Positions 37,772-46,259 of a DNA stretch of 64,000 nucleotides are shown here, one piece after another; the first letter of the stretch is position 1; each line of letters begins with the position of its first letter. This stretch comes from Rhizobium tropici CIAT 899 (lineage in GTDB: Bacteria; Pseudomonadota; Alphaproteobacteria; Rhizobiales; Rhizobiaceae), in contig NC_020059.1 in assembly GCF_000330885.1 (NCBI RefSeq), positions 2,283,001-2,347,000 on the forward strand, read 5' to 3'. The notes under the pieces are model-generated. The model saw only the letters and a list, made by a program, of their open reading frames with translations, was not told where the DNA came from and searched no databases. The translations under genes were made by a program, and so were the position numbers.

Positions 37772-39016
37772 ATGGATCGTGACACCATTCGACGCGGCGC
37801 TCTTGCGTTGCTCCTCGCCTCAGCCATGACCGGTACGGCTTTGGCTCAAAGCGCAGCGCCGGCTGCAGTGCCACCCGTGAGCAGTGACGCCACTCCAAAA
37901 GTAGCCTGCGGTGGCGATCTCACCGCATTTCTGGCCGGCGTGAAGGCTGAGGCGATTGCCGATGGCGCGGATGCCGCCGCTGCCGACAAGACGCTGGCAG
38001 GCGCGCAGATTGACCAGAAGGTTCTCGCGATGGACCGCAGTCAGGGTGTCTTCCGACAAACCTTCCTCGAATTCTCCCAGCGCACCGTAAGCCAGGGCCG
38101 TCTCGACATCGGCCGCCAGAAGATGAAGCAATATGCCGACGTCTTCGCCAAGGCCGAACAGGATTATGGCGTACCTCCCGGCGTCATCACCGCCTTCTGG
38201 GCGATGGAAACCGACTTCGGCGCCGTCCAGGGCAATTTCAACACCCGCAACGCGCTGGTCACTCTCTCGCACGATTGCCGCCGGCCGGACTTCTTCCGTC
38301 CGCGCCTGATCGCGCTGATCGAGCTCGTCCAGCGCGGCGATGTAGACCCGGCAACGACGACAGGCGCTTGGGCCGGCGAAATCGGCCAGACGCAGATGCT
38401 GCCACCCGATATCATCGCTTATGGCACCGATGGCGATGGCGACGGTCATGTCAACCTGAAGACCAGCGCTCCAGACGTGATCCTGACGACCGCCAGATTC
38501 CTCCAGCATCTCGGCTTCCAGCGCGGCCAGCCTTGGCTGCAGGAGGTAACGGTTCCGGACAATCTTCCCTGGGAAAAATCCGGTATCGGCGGCACGCTGA
38601 CTGCAGGCGATTGGTTCAGGCTCGGCGTCACGCCGCGGGACGGCAACACGAGCTTCGGCTCCCTGCCCGCCGCTCTCATCCTGCCGCAGGGTCGCAAGGG
38701 GCCCGCCTTCCTGACCTATCCGAACTACAATACCTATCTCGGCTGGAACCAGTCGTTCATCTACACGACATCGGCCGCCTATTTCGCCACGCGTTTCGCC
38801 GGCGCACCGCCCTATAATAAGGGCAATCCCGAGCCGGGCTTGAACGATGTCGATATGAAGGCGCTTCAGACCAAGCTTGTGGCTCGCGGCTATGATGTCG
38901 GCAAGATCGACGGCATCCTCGGCTCCGGCACGCGTGTCGCCATCCAGAAGGAACAGTTCCGCCTGGGCATGCCGGCTGACGGCTGGGCGACGACGGCATT
39001 GCTCAACGCACTCTGA
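37772..39016 (+). CDS. lytic murein transglycosylase, MltB family, with peptidoglycan-binding domain
   Basis: This is a 414-residue exported protein with a signal peptide ending near ALAQ (residue 26). The SLT_2 catalytic domain spans about 48-340, with catalytic E146 in FWAMETDFGAVQGNFN, and GEIGQTQMLPPDI near 212 as the family's second motif. A C-terminal peptidoglycan-binding domain (about 350-412) includes the GYDVGKIDGILGSGTR motif. Two cysteines (around 46 and 175, in VACGG and HDCRRP) may pair. AAGGA precedes ATG 37772 by 7 nt. A strong terminator follows, so the gene may be co-transcribed with the GH25 gene 79 bp upstream. Confidence 0.9.
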   Translation: MDRDTIRRGALALLLASAMTGTALAQSAAPAAVPPVSSDATPKVACGGDLTAFLAGVKAEAIADGADAAAADKTLAGAQIDQKVLAMDRSQGVFRQTFLEFSQRTVSQGRLDIGRQKMKQYADVFAKAEQDYGVPPGVITAFWAMETDFGAVQGNFNTRNALVTLSHDCRRPDFFRPRLIALIELVQRGDVDPATTTGAWAGEIGQTQMLPPDIIAYGTDGDGDGHVNLKTSAPDVILTTARFLQHLGFQRGQPWLQEVTVPDNLPWEKSGIGGTLTAGDWFRLGVTPRDGNTSFGSLPAALILPQGRKGPAFLTYPNYNTYLGWNQSFIYTTSAAYFATRFAGAPPYNKGNPEPGLNDVDMKALQTKLVARGYDVGKIDGILGSGTRVAIQKEQFRLGMPADGWATTALLNAL

Positions 39017-39036
39017 TTTCTCCCATATATCGATCC

Positions 39037-39064
39037 AAAAGGCGGCTCCAGGCCGCCTTTTTTG
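39037..39064 (+). terminator. rho-independent terminator after the MltB-type gene
   Basis: AAAAGGCGGCCT-type arms (GGCGGC...GCCGCC, 39041-39058) with a short loop are followed by TTTTTTT. The stop codon of the transglycosylase is 21 bp upstream. Confidence 0.88.
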
Positions 39065-39158
39065 TATCTGCTCCACTCGCACCGTGAGCAAGACAGCAAG
39101 AAACGGGTGGAGAGCCTGCACTCTTCCGGTTTAGATGCATCGAAAGAGGAGAGATGCC

Positions 39159-40085
39159 ATGAATGGCGAACACCGAATGAGCGCCTCGACATGGGGCCTG
39201 CTGCTGTTGCTCGGATTGATCTGGGGCGGGTCGTTCTTCTTCGCTCGTATCGCCGTTCACTACGTACCGCCCTTCACGCTCGTCTTTCTGCGTCTGTCGC
39301 TGGCGGCCGTGGCATTGCATCTCTATCTTGCTGGCCGCCTCAATATTTATCAGTCCCTGCGCCATCATTGGCCACAATTTCTGCTGCTGGGCTTAATCAA
39401 CAATGCGATACCGCATACGCTGATCTTCTGCGGCCAGACGCAAATGGGTGCCGGGCTCGCATCCATCCTGAACGCGACGACGCCGATGTGGACCGTGTTG
39501 ATCGGCAATCAGCTCACCATCGACGAGCGCTTGACATCGGCCAAGCTGCTCGGCTGCCTCACCGGCCTCCTCGGAACGGTCGTGTTGCTCGGACCGAGCG
39601 TTACCAGCAGCGGCTCGGTACCCTTCTGGGCACTCTCATTGCCGATCTTGGCGGCAATCTCCTACGGATTTGCAGCGATTTATGCCAAACGCTTCAAGGG
39701 CATCGCGCCGCCAGTTGTGGCAGCGGGCCAGTTGACAGGCTCCTCGCTCATCATGCTGCCGGTCGCGCTGGTGATCGACCAACCTTGGACGCTTGTCGCC
39801 CCGCCGGTGACGGCAATTGCCGCCATTCTTGGCCTCGCGCTGCTGTCGACCGCTTTCGCCTACATCCTCTATTTTCGCATCATCGAGCTTGCAGGCGCCA
39901 CCAACACCTCGCTCGTCACTCTGCTCGTGCCGCCGAGCGCGTTATTGCTCGGCTTCCTCTTTCTCGGAGAGCGAATGGGGCCGACCGAAATCGTCGGCAT
40001 GATGCTCATTGCCGCAGGTTTGCTCGTCCTCGATGGGCGGCTTTTTGCATGGATGAAACGCGGCGTCAGAACGCGGGAAACATGA
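39159..40085 (+). CDS. EamA/DMT family transporter
   Basis: The 308-residue membrane protein has ten hydrophobic helices in two EamA repeats. LGLIWGGSFFFARIAV near 18 and the second-repeat features ISYGFAAIYAKRF near 168 and LGFLFLGERMGPTE near 268 are typical of drug/metabolite transporters, a group that exports or imports small metabolites without a predictable substrate. ATG 39159 is preferred over 39135 because GGAG lies 7 nt before it. It lies after a terminator and before a small membrane peptide gene, without an obvious operon partner. Confidence 0.83.
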   Translation: MNGEHRMSASTWGLLLLLGLIWGGSFFFARIAVHYVPPFTLVFLRLSLAAVALHLYLAGRLNIYQSLRHHWPQFLLLGLINNAIPHTLIFCGQTQMGAGLASILNATTPMWTVLIGNQLTIDERLTSAKLLGCLTGLLGTVVLLGPSVTSSGSVPFWALSLPILAAISYGFAAIYAKRFKGIAPPVVAAGQLTGSSLIMLPVALVIDQPWTLVAPPVTAIAAILGLALLSTAFAYILYFRIIELAGATNTSLVTLLVPPSALLLGFLFLGERMGPTEIVGMMLIAAGLLVLDGRLFAWMKRGVRTRET

Positions 40086-40302
40086 TCTCCCACTCCATTG
40101 GGGTGGCCTACAGTCACAACATATTAATATTTACTCACAGCCCGTCATCGAGCCGGAAATCCATATTTATAAAGCAATATCAAGTCTCTGCCGCAAATTC
40201 ATGAATCATCTCGCGAATTCGATACTGCGTCGCAGCATCGAATGTTCTTTCCAAGCAACACATTTTCGACATAACATTTAACAGCTGACTGAGGAGGAAG
40301 AC

Positions 40303-40380
40303 ATGGGATTAACACGATCCATCAACGTCCTAGTGGTCGGTGCGGCCTTCGTTTTCGTCGTGACGATGCTTTTCATCTGA
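40303..40380 (+). CDS. predicted 25-residue membrane peptide
   Basis: Not matched to a family I can name. An ATG at 40303 opens 25 codons ending with TGA at 40380, preceded by GAGGAGG with AGGAGG 5 nt upstream, a better ribosome-binding site than most long genes here. The peptide starts MGLTRSINVLVV and continues with an almost unbroken hydrophobic stretch (about residues 8-25) ending MLFI, so a short basic N-terminus followed by one transmembrane helix is predicted. A terminator lies 65 bp downstream and AT-rich DNA upstream, giving a complete small transcription unit of its own. Confidence 0.6.
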   Translation: MGLTRSINVLVVGAAFVFVVTMLFI

Positions 40381-40444
40381 CGGCTTCAGGAAAACTCGCA
40401 CGCGACCAAACTCCGAGAAGTTAACAAAACCCCTGCTTAATTAG

Positions 40445-40476
40445 AAAAGCGCATGCCCGGCCGGACATGCGCTTTT
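40445..40476. terminator. bidirectional rho-independent terminator
   Basis: AAAAGCGCATG and CATGCGCTTTTT (40445-40475) form an 11-bp stem around a 10-nt GC-rich loop with A and T tails on both sides. It can end the small peptide transcript (plus) and the metF transcript (minus). Confidence 0.85.
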
Positions 40477-40500
40477 TATCGTCACGCTTCGCAAAACGGT

Positions 40501-41403
40501 TTAGGCAGCAGCGCCAGCCCGGGAAGCCACCTTGCGCTGAAGACCGAGCCGCTCAAGCACGGCGGAAACAAGCGGCGAGCGGTTCATCGTATAGATGTGA
40601 AACTCATGAATGCCACGGCCCACGAGATCCTGTATCTGTTCGGCGGCCACGTCGGCTGCGACCTTGGCGCGCTCCTCGATATTGTCGTCCAGACCGTCGA
40701 AACGCTCATCAAGCCAAGAAGGGATACTGGCGCCGCATGCACCGGCAAAGCGCTTCAGCTGCGTCAGGTTCTGGATCGGCATGATGCCCGGCACGACGGG
40801 AATCTCGATGCCCGCCGCGCGAACGCGATCATGGTAGCGCTCGAAGGCATCATTATCGAAGAAGAACTGGGTCAGCGCCCGGTCGGCACCGTTCTTTGCC
40901 TTGCGCTTCAGCATGTCGATATCGGCTGCCGTATCGCGGCTTTCCGGATGCTTTTCAGGATAGGCGGAAACGGAAATGTCGAAATCGCCGCGCTCCCGCA
41001 AAGCGCCAACCAGTTCCGCGGCATTGGCATAACCGCCCGGATGCGGTTGATAGGCCGAACCGACACCACCCGGCGGATCGCCGCGCAACGCGACGAAACG
41101 GCGAACACCCGTAGCCAGGAACTCGTCGATCACACGATGCGTATCTTCGCGTGTAGCGCCGACGCAGGTCAGATGCGATGCGGTGGTAAACGGCGTCTCG
41201 TGGATCATCTTTCGCACGGCGGAAAGCGTCGGCGCCTTGGTCGAGCCGCCCGCTCCATAGGTTACTGACACGAATTCAGGGTCCCAATCGCTGAGTTCCT
41301 CGACGGTGTTCCACAGCTGCTGTTCGGCCTCTTCCGACTTCGGCGGAAAGAATTCGAAGGAGATGCGGATACCCGCATTATGGCTTTCTGATCTCGAAGA
41401 CAT
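40501..41403 (-). CDS. metF: 5,10-methylenetetrahydrofolate reductase MetF
   Basis: MetF reduces methylene-THF to methyl-THF with FAD, supplying methyl groups for methionine synthesis. The 300 residues match the bacterial enzyme. ISFEFFPPKSEEA (about 11-23) holds the conserved catalytic Glu, VSVTYGAGGS near 43 and HLTCVGATRED near 71 are further signatures, and VALRGDPPGG near 104 is the folate/flavin segment. It begins one base after the stop of the upstream ArsR-methyltransferase regulator, with GGAG 9 nt before the ATG, so the two form an operon ending at the terminator at 40445-40476. Confidence 0.96.
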   Translation of the reverse strand: MSSRSESHNAGIRISFEFFPPKSEEAEQQLWNTVEELSDWDPEFVSVTYGAGGSTKAPTLSAVRKMIHETPFTTASHLTCVGATREDTHRVIDEFLATGVRRFVALRGDPPGGVGSAYQPHPGGYANAAELVGALRERGDFDISVSAYPEKHPESRDTAADIDMLKRKAKNGADRALTQFFFDNDAFERYHDRVRAAGIEIPVVPGIMPIQNLTQLKRFAGACGASIPSWLDERFDGLDDNIEERAKVAADVAAEQIQDLVGRGIHEFHIYTMNRSPLVSAVLERLGLQRKVASRAGAAA

Positions 41404-41404
41404 G

Positions 41405-42430
41405 TCAAACTCTCCCGGCAAGAATGGGGGATGACTGGTGGCCCTGATCGGACGCAATCAGCAACCGCGGGTCGCGCGCCAGCCAGATGGTGACGGTCAG
41501 CGCCTGTCCGCCTTCCCTCCCCGAATGAAGATCCTGCACGCGCTCCACATCCAGCCCCGCCAGTTTCAGCCAATCCGACATGGCCTGATGCGAGAAGCCG
41601 AGGCGCAGATGCGCATGCTCGTCACGCAGATATTCAAGCCCGTGCGGCGCGAGGTCGATGATGACAAGCCGGCCGCCGGGCCGCAGCATTCGTGCGGCCT
41701 CATTGATCGCAACCTCCGGCTGATCAAGAAAATGCAGCACCTGGTGTATGGTGATGAGATCGAAATCCTGCTGCTCGAGCGGCAGGTTGAAAATATCGCC
41801 ATGCCGCACCGAGGCGGCGGTGATATTGGCCCGGTCCAGATTGGCGCGGGCAACGGCCAGCATATCACGGCTGGCATCGATGCCGACGGCGCGGCGATAG
41901 TGTCCGGCCAGAAGCTGCAGCATCCGGCCTGTACCCGTGCCGAGATCGAGAAAGGTGTCGATCGGCTGCGGGCCGATAAGATCGATCAGCGCCTTGTCGA
42001 CATCCTCGTCAGCGACATGGAGACGACGCAGTTCATCCCACTCGGCGGCATTTCGGCTGAAATATGCCTGGGCGCGCTCGGCGCGAATGCGCTTTACGGA
42101 GGCGAGACGTTCCCCGTCACGCAGCAGCACCGTATCCTTTTCTGCAGTATGGCGCAGGAGGCTGCGGGCCAGCGTCACGGCCTTGCCCTCTTGCTTCAGC
42201 CGGAAGTAAGCCCAGGCGCCTTCCTGATAACGATCAATCAGTCCGGCTTCGCCGAGCAGCTTCAAATGCCGGGAAATGCGCGGCTGCGACTGGCCAAGGA
42301 TTTCGGTAAGATCGGTCACCGTGAGATCGCCGGCAGCGAGAAGCGCGAGAAGACGGAGCCTCGTCGGCTCTCCGACCGCCTTCAACACGTCTACTACGTC
42401 ATCCAAGCCGAGTTTAACCAGATCTGTCAT
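41405..42430 (-). CDS. ArsR-type regulator fused to a SAM-dependent methyltransferase (SahR-like)
   Basis: The 341-residue protein joins an N-terminal ArsR winged helix (about 10-80; recognition region LTEILGQSQPRISRHLKLLGE) to a class I methyltransferase domain with motif I FLDLGTGTGRM (160-170) and RMLRPGGRLVIIDL near 250. The metal-binding cysteine box of classical ArsR proteins is absent, so metal sensing is unlikely. In proteobacteria ArsR-family SahR regulators control the SAM/methionine cycle in response to S-adenosylhomocysteine, and some carry such a domain; operon linkage with metF and a palindromic site 19 bp upstream agree. The methyltransferase domain may act as the ligand sensor. 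Function is inferred. Confidence 0.85.
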   Translation of the reverse strand: MTDLVKLGLDDVVDVLKAVGEPTRLRLLALLAAGDLTVTDLTEILGQSQPRISRHLKLLGEAGLIDRYQEGAWAYFRLKQEGKAVTLARSLLRHTAEKDTVLLRDGERLASVKRIRAERAQAYFSRNAAEWDELRRLHVADEDVDKALIDLIGPQPIDTFLDLGTGTGRMLQLLAGHYRRAVGIDASRDMLAVARANLDRANITAASVRHGDIFNLPLEQQDFDLITIHQVLHFLDQPEVAINEAARMLRPGGRLVIIDLAPHGLEYLRDEHAHLRLGFSHQAMSDWLKLAGLDVERVQDLHSGREGGQALTVTIWLARDPRLLIASDQGHQSSPILAGRV

Positions 42431-42448
42431 TCCACACCCAATCAAGAT

Positions 42449-42464
42449 ATAAAGATATCTTTAT
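42449..42464. promoter_or_regulatory. 16-bp palindromic operator of the metF operon
   Basis: ATAAAGATATCTTTAT is a perfect 16-bp palindrome starting 19 bp upstream of the regulator's ATG at 42430. A further AAGATAT lies beside it at 42444-42450. This form resembles the AT-rich palindromes reported for SahR-type regulators of methionine metabolism. Its position at the promoter suggests autorepression together with metF. Confidence 0.65.
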
Positions 42465-42573
42465 GTGATTTGGATTTTCTTGGCAAGAGCCAATCGGCTA
42501 GCTACGGGAGTTCGACGTCGGAAATCCGTTAGCTTCCGGCGAAAACAGAATATCGAGGGCGATTGCTACATAA

Positions 42574-42605
42574 AAGAAAACCCCGGACAAGCCGGGGTTT
42601 TCAAA
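42574..42605 (-). terminator. rho-independent terminator of ettA
   Basis: AAAACCCCGG and CCGGGGTTTT (42577-42602) form a 10-bp stem around a short loop, with a T-rich flank on the minus strand. The ettA stop is 19 bp away; it may also block transcription toward the metF operon. Confidence 0.85.
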
Positions 42606-42621
42606 GAGCCAAACCGAGAGC

Positions 42622-44271
42622 TCAGCGTGTTAGGCGCTTATGCGCCTGGCTGCCCGGATTGAGAGCATCAGGGCCGAGACGGCGGATTTTGTCCTGCTCG
42701 TAATCTTCGAAGTTGCCTTCGAACCATTCGACATGGCCTTCGCCTTCAAAGGCCAGGATGTGCGTGGCCAGGCGGTCGAGGAACATGCGATCGTGGCTAA
42801 TGATGATGGCGCAGCCCGCGAAGTTTTCAAGCGCGCTTTCCAGCGCCCCAAGCGTTTCCGTATCGAGGTCGTTGGTTGGTTCGTCGAGCAGAAGCACGTT
42901 GCCGCCAGCCTTCAACATCTTGGCCAGGTGAACGCGGTTGCGCTGACCGCCAGAGAGATTGCCGACCTTCTGCTGCTGGTCGCCGCCCTTGAAGTTAAAG
43001 GCGCCGCAATAGGCGCGTGAGTTCATGTCGAACTTGCCGAGCTTGATGATTTCGGCACCGCCGGAGATTTCCTCCCATACCGTCTTATTGCCGTCAAGCG
43101 CGTCGCGGCTCTGGTCGACATAGCTGAGATGCACCGTCTCGCCGATACGGACCGTGCCGGCATCCGGCTTTTCCTGCCCGGTGATCATCTTGAACAGGGT
43201 CGTCTTGCCGGCGCCGTTCGGGCCAATGATGCCAACGATGCCGCCGGGCGGCAGCTTGATCGACAGATCGTTGATCAGCGTGCGGCCTTCGAAGCCCTTG
43301 GTGATGCCCTCCATCTCGATCACCACCTGGCCGAGACGCTCGCTGACCGGAATGATGATCTGCGCATCGCCGGGACGCTGATTTTCGGCAGCATCGACCA
43401 GCTGTTCGTAAGCGTTGATACGCGCCTTGGACTTGGCCTGGCGGGCCTTGGGGCTGGAGGCAATCCATTCCTGTTCGCGGCTGATCGCCTTCTGGCGGCC
43501 AGCTTCTTCGCGGGCCTCCTGCTGCATGCGCTTGGCCTTGGCCCGCAGATAGGCGGAATAGTTGCCTTCGTAGGGAATGCCACGACCGCGGTCGAGTTCG
43601 AGAATCCAGCCGGTAACATTGTCGAGGAAGTAGCGGTCGTGGGTGATCATCATCACGGCGCCCGGATAGTCGCGCAGGTGCTTTTCCAGCCAGGCAATGG
43701 TCTCAGCGTCGAGATGGTTGGTCGGTTCGTCGAGCAGCAGCAGGTCCGGCTGCGAGAGAAGCAGGCGGCACAGTGCGATACGGCGGCGCTCACCGCCTGA
43801 AAGGCTGGTGACTTCGGCATCGCGCGGCGGGCAGCACAAGGCTTCCATCGCCATCTCCACCTGGCTTTCCAGATCCCAGAGGTTCTGGCTGTCGATGATA
43901 TCCTGGAGCTTGGCGCCCTCTTCCGCGGTCTCGTCGGAATAGTTCATCATCAATTCGTTGTAGCGATTGAGGATTTCGGTTTTCTTGGCAACGCCTTCCA
44001 TGACGTTTTCGAAAACCGTCTTGTTGGGATCGAGCTGAGGCTCCTGCGCCAAGTAGCCGATGGTGGCGCCTTCGGCCAGCCAGGCTTCGCCGGTATATTC
44101 CTTGTCGAGGCCGGCCATGATGCGCAGCACGGTCGACTTACCTGCACCGTTCGGGCCGAGAATACCGATCTTGGCGTCGGGGTAGAAGGAGAGATGGATA
44201 TTCTCGAGAATCTTCTTGGCGCCATAGGACTTATTCAGACCGGCCATATGATAAATGAACTGACGTGCCAT
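42622..44271 (-). CDS. ettA: energy-dependent translational throttle EttA (ABC-F ATPase)
   Basis: EttA is a soluble ABC-F protein that binds the ribosomal E site and links translation to ATP level. The 549-residue protein has two ABC domains with Walker A motifs GPNGAGKS (39-46) and, near 350, GPNGAGKT, two signature motifs (LSGGERRR and LSGGQRNR), and Walker B LLLDEPTNHLD/LLLDEPTNDLD. The inter-domain linker, rich in Lys and Arg (AKAKRMQQEAREE), fits the ABC-F family, and there are no membrane segments. It stands alone with its own terminator. Confidence 0.94.
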   Translation of the reverse strand: MARQFIYHMAGLNKSYGAKKILENIHLSFYPDAKIGILGPNGAGKSTVLRIMAGLDKEYTGEAWLAEGATIGYLAQEPQLDPNKTVFENVMEGVAKKTEILNRYNELMMNYSDETAEEGAKLQDIIDSQNLWDLESQVEMAMEALCCPPRDAEVTSLSGGERRRIALCRLLLSQPDLLLLDEPTNHLDAETIAWLEKHLRDYPGAVMMITHDRYFLDNVTGWILELDRGRGIPYEGNYSAYLRAKAKRMQQEAREEAGRQKAISREQEWIASSPKARQAKSKARINAYEQLVDAAENQRPGDAQIIIPVSERLGQVVIEMEGITKGFEGRTLINDLSIKLPPGGIVGIIGPNGAGKTTLFKMITGQEKPDAGTVRIGETVHLSYVDQSRDALDGNKTVWEEISGGAEIIKLGKFDMNSRAYCGAFNFKGGDQQQKVGNLSGGQRNRVHLAKMLKAGGNVLLLDEPTNDLDTETLGALESALENFAGCAIIISHDRMFLDRLATHILAFEGEGHVEWFEGNFEDYEQDKIRRLGPDALNPGSQAHKRLTR

Positions 44272-44396
44272 AGCTTGGGTTGCTCCACGGACGAATAGCG
44301 TTGCGATTTGTGCCGCTATGTAGGCGAAACCCCGCCCTCGGGCAACGGCGAAACCTTGTCCGAGGGCATTATCCGCGTCAGAAAGGCCGTATTTTC

Positions 44397-45143
44397 TCAG
44401 AAACCGGCCGCGTCCACCACACCCCGATCACAGCCGAAGGAGGTGCTGCCGGCCCCCTGGATCAGTTTGGCGAGCCGCGGCTCACTGCCCTGCTGGGGGT
44501 CGATCGCATCTTCCGAGAGACCGATGGTCAGCTCCGAAATCATTCGGACATCGCCGACGCGGCGGCAGCTCATCTTGATGCGCGCATTGGCGCCCTCGCC
44601 GAAGCTCTGATCAAAGGCTGCCTTGATGCTTTCGGCATCCAGCTCCTTGCCGATATTCTGCGCGAAAAGATCCCGCACGGCAGACGTATTAAGTTCGGCG
44701 ATCAGGCCAGCGGCGATGGAGAAATATTGGTCGGCGCTGAGCTTCGTGCAGGTGCCGTGCTTGATCCATTCATGCCGCTCCAGGCCGGATTGAGTGCCTG
44801 GCATTGCCTTGTCCAGCTTCGCCTTCACGTCTTGGGACAGCTGCACGGCAGGCAAATCCTTCCAGTCGCGGCCACGATCCGCCTGCTTCAGATCCTCGGA
44901 AACATCGCAATATTCCTGCCGCATCGGCCAGAGACCATGCAGAGAAAAATTCGTGGCATCATGATTGTTCGACGACTGGTTCCGGCATTCTGCCTTCTTC
45001 TGGTTCGTCTGACAAAATGCCGGCTCCCAGCTCGCCGCCAGGATAAAGCGCGTCCGTCCGCGGCTATGCTCCTGCGCCATGGCGCTCGCAGCCGTCCCAA
45101 CCGAAAGGAGCACAACCGCCAATACTCGAAGCCAATGCTTCAT
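44397..45143 (-). CDS. secreted ribonuclease T2 family protein
   Basis: This is a 248-residue exported enzyme. The signal peptide ends near AMAQ (residue 24). Both catalytic segments of RNase T2 are intact: CAS1 FSLHGLWP (66-73, His69) and CAS2 HEWIKHGTC (124-132, His124, Glu125, His129). Several cysteines are placed for disulfide bonds. Periplasmic RNase I of E. coli is the best-known relative. ATG 45143 is preferred since GGAGG lies 5 nt upstream; the in-frame ATG at 45155 would overlap that site. It diverges from the lysophospholipase-like gene at 45308. Confidence 0.92.
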   Translation of the reverse strand: MKHWLRVLAVVLLSVGTAASAMAQEHSRGRTRFILAASWEPAFCQTNQKKAECRNQSSNNHDATNFSLHGLWPMRQEYCDVSEDLKQADRGRDWKDLPAVQLSQDVKAKLDKAMPGTQSGLERHEWIKHGTCTKLSADQYFSIAAGLIAELNTSAVRDLFAQNIGKELDAESIKAAFDQSFGEGANARIKMSCRRVGDVRMISELTIGLSEDAIDPQQGSEPRLAKLIQGAGSTSFGCDRGVVDAAGF

Positions 45144-45307
45144 TCGTACCTCCAACTAGAACATTATAGGAACAAATAAGCAGTTTGATCGAGCGGGCGC
45201 AATCCTGAATCGCAGCGCTCGGAAAGATTTATTTCTGTGAGCTTCACCACCTATCCATTGCAATCGGGCGGATGATAACCTTTCGTCCAACTGGGAGGAC
45301 CGAATGC

Positions 45308-46240
45308 ATGTTCGCGGATACGCAGCGCCTGAATAGCCCGACGGGGGCGACCCTTGCCTATCATCATTTGCCGGCGGCGACCGATGCCTGCGGCATCCTC
45401 CTGATATCGCACGGCCTTGCCGAGCACTCCCGTCGCTATGAGGCCTTTGCGGGCGCGATGGCCGCCCAAGGCTTGCACGTCTATGCCCATGACCATCGCG
45501 GCCATGGCGAGACGACCGCCCCCGATGCCCCTATCGGCCGCTTTGCTCGAAGAAATGGAGGCGCTCAGGTCATCGCCGATGCACTCGCCATGCGCGAGTT
45601 TGCCGCAAGTACCCATCCCGGCCTGCCGATCATCCTCTTCGGTCACTCCATGGGCGGTTTGATCAGCCTGAACACAGCCGTCACGCATCCGGACAAGTTC
45701 GATGCCGTCACCGTATGGAACTCCAATTTCAATCCCGGCCTTGCCGGCCGCGCGGCCCAACTCATCCTGAAGGCAGAGCGCATGTTCAAGGGATCGGACG
45801 TGCCGAGCGGGCCGCTGCCGAAGCTGACCTTCGGCACCTGGGGTCGATCGGTTCCGAACCGCCGAACCGACTTCGACTGGCTCTCGCGTATTCCCGAGCA
45901 GGTGGACAAATATATCGCCGATCCGCTTTGCGGCTTCGATGCCTCCGTGTCGCTCTGGCTGGACCTGTTCGAACTCACCTTCCGCGCGCCACAGAAGGCA
46001 CATCTCGATCGTCTCCGACGTGACATGCCGATCCATCTCGTCGGCGGCGGCAAGGATCCGGCAACGGAGAATGGGAAAGCGATTTCCTGGCTGGCAAACC
46101 ATTTGAAAAGAGCCGGCTTCTCTCGTATTACCATTGAGATCTATCCCGACATGCGGCACGAGACGCTCAACGAAATCGGTGCCGACGAAGCCATTTCCCG
46201 CTTTGCCGATTGGTGCAAGAGGGTAACGGCAAACAACTGA
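45308..46240 (+). CDS. alpha/beta hydrolase, lysophospholipase (monoglyceride lipase) type
   Basis: The 310-residue protein belongs to the serine-aminopeptidase S33/hydrolase_4 group (PldB, monoacylglycerol lipases). ILLISHGLAEHSRRYE near 30 holds the oxyanion HG motif, AHDHRGHGET near 60, and the nucleophile elbow FGHSMGG (Ser near 115). DMRHETLNE near 290 supplies the C-terminal His. No signal peptide, so it is likely cytoplasmic. GGAGG lies about 10 nt before ATG 45308. It leads a four-gene unit (19- and 14-bp gaps, then a 4-bp overlap) with an EamA transporter, a CoA-transferase and a ThDP enzyme; whether it shares their pathway is uncertain. Confidence 0.83.
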   Translation: MFADTQRLNSPTGATLAYHHLPAATDACGILLISHGLAEHSRRYEAFAGAMAAQGLHVYAHDHRGHGETTAPDAPIGRFARRNGGAQVIADALAMREFAASTHPGLPIILFGHSMGGLISLNTAVTHPDKFDAVTVWNSNFNPGLAGRAAQLILKAERMFKGSDVPSGPLPKLTFGTWGRSVPNRRTDFDWLSRIPEQVDKYIADPLCGFDASVSLWLDLFELTFRAPQKAHLDRLRRDMPIHLVGGGKDPATENGKAISWLANHLKRAGFSRITIEIYPDMRHETLNEIGADEAISRFADWCKRVTANN

Positions 46241-46259
46241 TTCTCATGGGAATTCCACA

